25,270 nt of DNA, from positions 1,262,359 to 1,287,628 of the forward strand of contig NW_003314280.1 in assembly GCF_000143415.4 (NCBI RefSeq), written 5' to 3'. Under the pieces are notes generated by a model. It saw nothing but the letters and a program-made list of their open reading frames with translations, was not told the origin of the DNA and made no database searches. This document shows, in pieces, positions 18,725 to 25,270 of the stretch. The translations under genes were made by a program, and so were the position numbers. Source of the stretch: Selaginella moellendorffii (lineage: Eukaryota > Streptophyta > Lycopodiopsida > Selaginellales > Selaginellaceae). The stretch's first letter is position 1, and each line of letters starts with the position of its first letter.

Positions 18725-18753
18725 TTATCCTATGGTAAATCACCATAGGATAA
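18725..18753 (+). other. Perfect 12-bp hairpin near the LTR end
   Basis: TTATCCTATGGT pairs exactly with ACCATAGGATAA across the loop AAATC. It is repeated at 24819-24847, and at 15980-16008 with one C-to-T change that leaves a G-U pair. In the genomic RNA it would sit just upstream of the primer site. Confidence 0.65.
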
Positions 18754-18779
18754 AGGGTCAAAACCACGTGCGCTACATT

Positions 18780-18791
18780 TGGTATCAGAGG
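18780..18791 (+). other. Primer binding site, initiator-Met tRNA type
   Basis: TGGTATCAGAGG begins two bases after the LTR end. It matches the plant initiator-Met tRNA 3' end complement (TGGTATCAGAGC) at 11 of 12 positions. Confidence 0.85.
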
Positions 18792-21700
18792 ATGAGTCTC
18801 AGCGAGTACTATTCAATGAGATTGGGCAACTAGTCTCGTTGCATACGCAGAGATGAAAATGATGATCCGAGTGGGTACACGTTTTGGTGCAAAGACTTCG
18901 CATTGGTTCCTTGGGATAGGTTTTGGTTACCTTTTTGTTCCATATTATGTGAGCTTGCTCTTGGGCTCATAAGAAGGATTGAGTTGTTCCAGTAGCATGA
19001 GTTTGCGCTTAGGCTCGTGAGTGAGGAAAATTGCAACTCGAGGTTACACTTTGAGTTGGCAGGATTAATGTTAGCCTATCGATGGTTCCATGAGTTGTTC
19101 CATGTACCATGGGTGAAAATAAACTTTCCCTGGGTTTGCTATGAGTGGCAAATAGGTTGGTCCATAGCTGTTTAGCACGGCACTAGTAGATCCTTCCTAG
19201 GCATGATTATAATTGGATCAATCAAGACTGTAGGGAACAGTCTATTGGTTCAAGTAATCATTGCCGTGCTCTCTCATAAACTTTTCTTCGATTGAACTGA
19301 AGGCAGTGTGAAAGCAAGCTTGAGGTTTGGTCAAAGATGAGACGAAAAGAGAGTCGGGGACGGAGGATCAAATACGTAAATCATTTTCTCTTCTTGGAGA
19401 GATGATTTGCAACGAGGTGTTAACTCATTGCTTGTGTTCACATTATGCAATCAAGAGTCCCTACCTTGATGCATGTTGGAAGTGATGGTCTTACAAGTGG
19501 TGAGTTATGGGATGGATAATGGTGAAACACTAAACCATTTTATCTAAGCTCGCTATTGGAAGACTTGGGTTGCAATGCTCAATTCTTTTCCGGGGAACTT
19601 TGCTATTGCTCATTGAGTAGCTTGGTGTTGGATTAGTTTTGAGATTGGTCGGAAAGAGAGTGGCATGAGCTTGTCTGTGTTGTGAACAAAAGTTAGTGGT
19701 GTTGGGTGTCATAAACCTCTATTAGTGGAGTGTGGCATTTATGTTGCATTTTGGCGAATCGAGTTGGCATTTGATACTCACATAAACGTTTGAAGTAATG
19801 ACATAGGCATTGCTCATTGCGTTACTCAATTAATGATCAAATCATTGTGATATTTATATCATATCTATGTGATAATGAGCAATGTGTTTACTAAGTTGCT
19901 TGGTTAAATGATGATCAACCCCAAAGTGGTTGATGGAGAAACTAGTCTACTTGCACGAAGTAGCATTGTAGTAGCTTTGACTGGATTCTCTATAGCGGTC
20001 CATTATGCTAAGCTTAAGTTGGTACCTTGTTTCCTTAAGTTTGCTCACTAAGGTGTTAAAAAAGGGTTGTAGCATTCATTTGCTATAGCTTGTCGGTTGA
20101 TCCGTTAGCACTTGGAGTAGATTGTTGGATGGAAAAGATGTGGAGTTGGGGCATTGACGTCACTAACACTTGTGTTAGTGGAAGTGGCATTGTTATTTTA
20201 AGTGATGAGGAATTTTCCTTGGACCTTGATTTTTCCATGTCATTTTTCTTGTTAGTGTTTTGGCTTCACATTGGATCTTGAAGGTGATTGAAGAAGAGTG
20301 TTAGTGCAATATGGATATCCGAAAATGTGGTCTTCGTGATCAAGCCTTGGATGTTCATTTTGCACTTTGCAGATGTCGATGTTGGATATCGGTTAGATGG
20401 GCAAAGATGTTCGAGGCTTAAGCATATTATGGGTCATGAGAATTGGTGTTGAAGTGAACCTATGTGAAGTTGTTGGTAGGAAGAAGTTGGTTGAGTCTTG
20501 AAAGTTTGCAATCCTGGACTGAGAATCATTCTTTCTCTAGGATGGGAAATTTTCCACAAATTTTCTTAGACTTTTCCAATGGCTGATCTATTAATCATTT
20601 TGTCCGAAAACCATTCTGTTTTCGAAGGCTAGTACAAACTAGTGAAGGGGTTGGAGTTGACTTCGGTTAACTTAGACCTTGGTAGGTAGTTTGTATGATG
20701 CAACCTGAAAGGGATGTTGACTTTTGGGGCTAAAGCAATTGAGTTGGATAGAGTCTAGAGTTAGTGTAGAAAAGTGGCCGTAGCACTTTTCTAAGAAGGG
20801 TGACTCTTGTGCCTTTCTTTTGTAGCATTATGCTCGGTGGCAGGTTGCACCTTGCATTTCGCTAAGACTCTATGAGAGTAATGAGCTCTCACTGATCTTG
20901 ACTTAGTCTTGGTAGCCCTGCACCTTGGCTGAGGATGGTGATGTCCAACTTAGTTGTTTGAGGTTGAGATGTTGGTACCCATACTATAGCTTTGTCTATG
21001 AGGAGGTTGTGTACCGATATGAGTCCATCTTATGGTCTTCACTTTAGTTTCGACTGAGTGTTGATTGCATAGCTAACCTCTTCAAAGCATGCTCAGAGAT
21101 AGTGGCTAAATGTTTTAGTGAGCTTATTGCGGTTGAGTTGGATTTGAGTGGTCATTTAGTTTGTGCATGTCTATGAACTTTTATCTCGTACCTGGGGTAT
21201 CACGTTCATATTGGGCAAGTATATAACTTGATGACAAGAGTTGGTGTTTGGGTCTTGTGAAGGCAAGTTGAGGAGTGATTGTTAGTTGCTTTGTGACTAG
21301 TGATTACTTGTAGACTTCGTCAAGGACCGTTGACACTTGCTTTGCTCGATGATGATTTAGCAGTGATGGGCTTGCTTTACCGGATAGTGTTGCGGAGGAT
21401 CGTGTCATTAGGCTGGCATGGTTTTTCCATGTTGGCATGTCAATTCCTTTGTCGATATCATTTGGTTACGTTTGGTTTATAGTGTTGGATTTCATTGAGT
21501 CTTGGATGTGGTGATTCACTCTTTGATGAAATGTTATCTGTAACTGAGTATTGCTGAAGGATTGGTCTCGGATACTAAGTATAGTATCTTCGACTTTTGT
21601 TAACTTGGTTGCTGGAAAGCTCCGAGTGGTGATTCACTCTTGCTTTCTTCTAGCTTTGTCCTAATGTTGATGGCATTGAAGTGATGCCTTGTCATTGATA

Positions 21701-23738
21701 TTGTTGATATTGAGATCTGAGTGAAATGAGATATCCTTCCAAGGATTGATATTGAGTTTCATTAGTCTTGATGAATATAGTGTTGATGATTTGGCTATAG
21801 CTTTGTGTTGTTGGCATTCGTGCATTTGCTAGTTAGCAACTGTATTGACGTTCAAATGAACTGAGTGGCAAGTTTGAGTTAGTTGTGTTCTAGATGAGAT
21901 TGTTTCGTAGGGGTTGAGCTTTAGCTTTTCCTTGAAAAATGATTTAGTCGTGAACTATGCTAACTTCACGAGAGGAAGAATTAGTGTTCAATATTAAACA
22001 ATTTGAGTCCCTATTGGATTTGAGTTGGACTATATCTATCATTGATGATTCTTCTTGTGCTTGTTATGAAGTGAATTACGTCTTGCTATAGATGGATTCA
22101 TAGAGGATCGTTTGATGATCATTTGTTAAGCATAGCTTCGTTATGCTTAGCTTTTGGATTGATGCAGACATGCTCTTCATTAGCTTTAGCATTATGAAGT
22201 TTGGCTTATGGATGTGTTAAGGAAGATATTGTGAGTTGCATCACGTTTTCTTCTTTAGCATTGAAGTTAGTTTCTATGAGACTCATGATCATTATTACAC
22301 AAGACTTAGCTATAGGCTTCTTTGAACTTTTGGTTCCTTGAGTTTTCATGCTCATTGTTCCATTTGTTAGAAGTTGTTGGGGAAGGCATTTTGGCTCATT
22401 AGCTTCGATGTTGAAGTTGGCTTTGCATCTAGCAATCATTGGTGATGATTGACTATCATCTAGGGTAGTTGATTGTCCTTATCACAAGTTTTGCTTGATT
22501 ATTGTTGGTTTGGAATTATTTGCTATTCTTCGGGATGGTACATTCTTTCTTCAATGATGATTATACATCACTACATTGATGGGTTAATTGACGATCTTTC
22601 ATGATAGTTGGTTATTCTCTTTGATGGCTTTTGGCTTTTCGCAATACCACATGTTCTTTGTGGTTTGCTCTGGATTGGTCTCTTGGGTTTGAGACGTCAG
22701 TAGGATGTTGCTGACACTTGCTTAGGCAACTTGAGTTCCTTGGTATTGTTGGCTGGGATCTATTCAGATTGGCTTTTGTGATAGTTGGCAAGCATGAGTG
22801 TTTGTTGGTCTTACCACATTCATTCTCTTCTGTTGATTGTTGCTCGAGTTAGTTTTGATAGATTTGGATGTTATTTCCTTTGGGTGATACATTCGCGAGC
22901 ATTGTGCTTGTTAGTCAATGATACTTTGTGTTCTTTGAGTTATCTCTAGTAAGTTGTTGGCTTACTGTCTGCTATCTTCGGTAGTTAAGTTTTATCATTG
23001 AGTTTACTTGATGATATACTTGCTATTGAATTTTGTTGGATGGTGAATCCTATGTTTTCCAATGATAGTGATCTTAGTGGTTCCTATACTGTAATACTAG
23101 TTTATCAGATGATAACATACTTGGAATACTTGTGTGTTCTAATATAAGATTTATTCACTGATAATTCCGACTCTAAGATATCATTGTCTATGACTTTGAT
23201 ATTGTCCATCTATTGATCTTTGAGTTTGGGCCAGTAATAGGCAGGCTAGCTTCGGCACTTTGTGTGCATGTTGAAATCTCTAGTCATGGGGTAGCTACTG
23301 TTGACTGGTCACATAACCCGCCTCTCTGTCGATGTTCCTTATTCCGTTGAAAGGGCGTGACCGTGTAAACAACTCTAACTGCCTGTTTACAGTAGTCTAT
23401 CTAAACCTTACCAACGGGTTTGGTTTCTTTGCTTAGGAGGGTTGGGGCCTCTGGCTTCTCTCTCTATGTTCCTACGGGCAGGGGCATATCACACTTTTGT
23501 AGCTGGGTGACCCCCAGAGCAGTAAGGGTGGCTGACTTCGTTGGTCATTTCCTTGTTGGCGACGGCCGGAAGGTGTCTGAGCTGGTAGCGCATCCGCGTT
23601 AGACAAAGAGGTTGCCTCCTAACTCATTTAAGTTGGTGCATTTCTCACATAGTGTGAGTACCATGAACTTTTTATGGAGTTGTTTCTTTGGCGGTATTCT
23701 AGATTTGAGTATGCATCGACGAGGACGTCAATCTTCCT

Positions 23739-23751
23739 AAGGGGGGGAGAG
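23739..23751 (+). other. Polypurine tract
   Basis: AAGGGGGGGAGAG lies directly against the 3' LTR start (TGTCGCG at 23752). This is the expected position and composition for the plus-strand DNA primer. Confidence 0.85.
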
Positions 23752-24871
23752 TGTCGCGAATGTGACTTCGGGTATCAAAAGTTACCTGTCGGCCAGTCCT
23801 TATGGACACTCTTACCTTACTGCCACGATGGCAGGAGGTCGGTATTGCTGGACCCGTTATTAGTCTCCGCCTAAGCTAGTTGAGAAACTGGTCATCACAT
23901 GTGCACTTAGACCGGAAGGGCACTAAGGAAGGAAATCCTAAGTTGTCATTTAGTCAAGCAGACTTGACACGGTGATGAGAAACTCATGATGTTGGCTTGC
24001 ACTTGCTAGTGTTGGGAACCCCTGTGATATTGAGCTTGGTCCCTCAATATCGCTAGATGATAGCTTACCGTGTCTGCCAAACACCCTCGCTATTATGCCC
24101 TTTGTGTTAGTCTCATTTCGGTCCCAAATACTATTTATGGAAAGTGTCTAGATTTGCTCATTTGGCATATCTACGGAATGTAGAGATCGGCCTGATCACA
24201 ATGGTGTTCGTCCCATGTCCAAATTCGCAATCTAGGGACATTCCATATTTAGTAAGTTTCGAGCTTGTCCCAGAGACTAACTCCTGGTACTAAGGGAGGC
24301 TTGGGGTGAAAGCCCAAAGCGTGTGTTCCTCAAGGGGGGGGGGCTATGGGGGGGTTCCAAATGTATAGTAGGGATAGTGGGTAGGTTGGGCATGGCCGAC
24401 CAACCTGAGGCATAGTCTAGCTCCCGCTTGCGTGCCTGTCCTTGTTCTACGTCCGGCTTGGGTCTAAGCCCAAGTTCCATTCCATGCTAGCTGGTGGAGT
24501 ACCCATGTCCTCGCGTTAGGCCACCGGTATGCCAAAATAGCGCCAGACTCTGTTTGGCTCCGTTTTGCGTGCTGGTTCTGGCATTGGGATGTTGGTTGCT
24601 CTAGGACTGTTCCAAGTCGCTCCGGGCCCCTGTCCCTTCGCTCTTTGGGCTATATGCGGTTCGGTTCCATCACTCCTTGGCTCTATGCTTGGGAGTTTGG
24701 CACCATTCGTTCGTTCAGTGGCCCAAGGCCCTGAACCTCGGGTTTCTATGTACACGTGGCACGGACACGTGGCATCTGTCACGTGGCACAAAGAGGGTTT
24801 AGGTTCCGCTTCGTGGTGTTATCCTATGGTAAATCACCATAGGATAAAAGGTCAAAACCACGTGCGCTACA
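23752..24871 (+). repeat. 3' LTR of the young family L element
   Basis: Collinear with 17642-18777. It is 16 bp shorter, mainly from one fewer unit in the CACGTGGC array and a shorter G run (G10 at 24334-24343 against G12). It is followed by ATTAA, the right target duplication. Confidence 0.9.
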
Positions 24872-24876
24872 ATTAA
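24872..24876 (+). repeat. Right target-site duplication (ATTAA)
   Basis: This pairs with ATTGA at 17637-17641, with one mismatch from mutation after insertion. Removing either copy together with the element restores a continuous reading frame across the site. Confidence 0.7.
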
Positions 24877-25036
24877 GCATTGTCGCAAATGCCCAAGAGC
24901 GGGTTTGGAAGGTGTGCACACGTGGATGTATAAGAAAATCAAGAAAAAATTAAAAATACACAGCTATTATGATTTCATGGTGGAAAACAATATTCCATTA
25001 GTGAACACTGCATCAATAAGTATCAATAAGTGCTGA
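24877..25036 (+). pseudogene. 3' part of the split host ORF
   Basis: Joined to 17641 after removing one target copy, the frame runs 52 more codons plus a TGA at 25034-25036. It begins HCRKCPRAGLEGVHTWMYKK, then a Lys-rich helix-like part and a C-terminal tail ending INKC. The His-Cys and Cys of the first residues complete the cysteine cluster begun before the element: spacing Cx2C, x9 C, x5 C, x3 C, x2 C. That cluster suggests a zinc-binding fold. The total ancestral length is 175 residues. An intron or exon border in the last part cannot be excluded. Confidence 0.6.
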
Positions 25037-25270
25037 ATATGGGATATTTAGGTCACCCTTTAATGTAATGTGAAAGTCATGCATAGTTTTTTCAAAAGGT
25101 TAATTCTTTATGAGTAAAGTGGAGAATCTTATATTTTCGAGAATGATATTATTCTAGCATGTATAAAGATATTATTATATATACAAGTGGTTATGACACT
25201 GTTATAATTTTGAAGTCCCATTTTTGAGACTGACAATTTAAACTTTCAAGAACCCCTAGATCTTTTCTTA
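25037..25270. other. AT-rich tail with no supported feature
   Basis: Probably 3' untranslated, intronic or intergenic sequence of the split host gene. No open frame, repeat or RNA gene is visible. Confidence 0.4.

Larger units (their letters stand above)
17642..18777 (+). repeat. 5' LTR of the young family L element
   Basis: It begins TGTCGCGAATG and ends GCGCTACA, with the usual TG...CA ends. Inside are a conserved hairpin (17915-17942), a candidate TATA box CTATTTATGG (18021-18030), a G12-CTAT-G7 run (18224-18246), a CACGTGGC array (18645-18693) and a 12-bp terminal hairpin (18725-18753). Minus-strand frames here (18695-18408 and its 3' LTR twin) are by-products of the repeat. Confidence 0.9.
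18778..23751 (+). other. Non-coding interior of the young family L element
   Basis: About 5 kb with no retroviral-type motif and only short chance frames. The plus strand is strikingly T-rich and G-rich. For example, the 60 bases from 22801 contain 30 T and only 9 A. The first 113 bp or so are shared with the old copy at 16034-16146, which marks them as conserved leader. The rest has no second copy in this window. Confidence 0.75.
17642..24871 (+). mobile_element. Young, non-autonomous LTR retroelement (LARD-like), family L
   Basis: The 7.23-kb element has a 5' LTR of 1136 bp, a primer binding site, about 5.0 kb of interior, a polypurine tract, a 3' LTR of 1120 bp and a 5-bp target duplication. 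By eye the LTRs differ at about two dozen sites plus a few small indels, so it is far younger than elements A and B. Even so, the interior has no open frame above about 80 codons and no gag, protease, RT, RNase H or integrase motif. That fits a large retrotransposon derivative mobilised by another element's proteins. Loss of coding by decay is unlikely given the LTR similarity. Confidence 0.85.

Noticed and set aside
22206-22439. 77-codon minus-strand ORF inside the LARD interior
   Set aside because: It has no domain, and the T-rich plus strand makes stop-poor minus frames expected.
1-25270. tRNA, rRNA, CRISPR array or virus-derived gene other than Ty3/gypsy relics
   Set aside because: I looked for cloverleaf-like segments, regularly spaced repeats and recognisable viral domains and saw none.

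Overview
This is nuclear DNA from a plant, most likely a seed plant with a large, repeat-rich genome. A gymnosperm-type genome is my inference, from many old, heavily mutated retrotransposons sitting beside one much younger copy. There is no bacterial gene organisation, no rRNA or tRNA gene and no CRISPR array. Most of the 25 kb is LTR-retrotransposon sequence at different stages of decay. Only one stretch, split between about 16.2-17.6 kb and 24.9-25.0 kb, looks like host gene sequence. Layout: 1-361 is the 3' end of a decayed LTR of family L (defined below). 362-4670 is AT-rich and gene-poor, with an integrase-core relic (1049-1240), two perfect 12-bp hairpins, a decayed minus-strand coding relic (about 3305-3996) and one arm of a dispersed inverted repeat (about 4190-4365). 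4671-9465 is element A, a dead Ty3/gypsy retrotransposon with gag, protease, RT, RNase H and integrase still in order but full of stops and frameshifts. About 9700-12520 is element B, a second dead Ty3/gypsy element with a clearly different RT type. 12610-12790 is the other arm of the inverted repeat. 12890-14794 is AT-rich with no gene I can support. Family L supplies the rest of the repeats. An old copy (14795-16187) keeps one LTR, about 113 bp of leader and the first 41 bp of a second LTR. A young copy (17642-24871) is structurally complete: two LTRs of about 1.13 kb that differ by roughly 2 percent, an initiator-Met-tRNA-type primer binding site, a G-rich polypurine tract and a 5-bp target duplication with one mismatch. 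Its roughly 5 kb interior has no open frame above about 80 codons, so it resembles a large non-autonomous derivative (LARD). The most informative result is the insertion site. The young element lies inside an open reading frame that starts at 17274. If the element and one target-site copy are removed, the frame continues without a stop from 17641 into 24877-25036. The ancestral frame was 175 codons, encoding a protein with a Cys-rich, probably metal-binding cluster that the element split. Upstream are a short plant-like promoter (TATA box, W-box elements, TAGGGTTT leader motif) and a 78-codon ORF (16597-16833), which may be a first exon or a neighbouring small gene.
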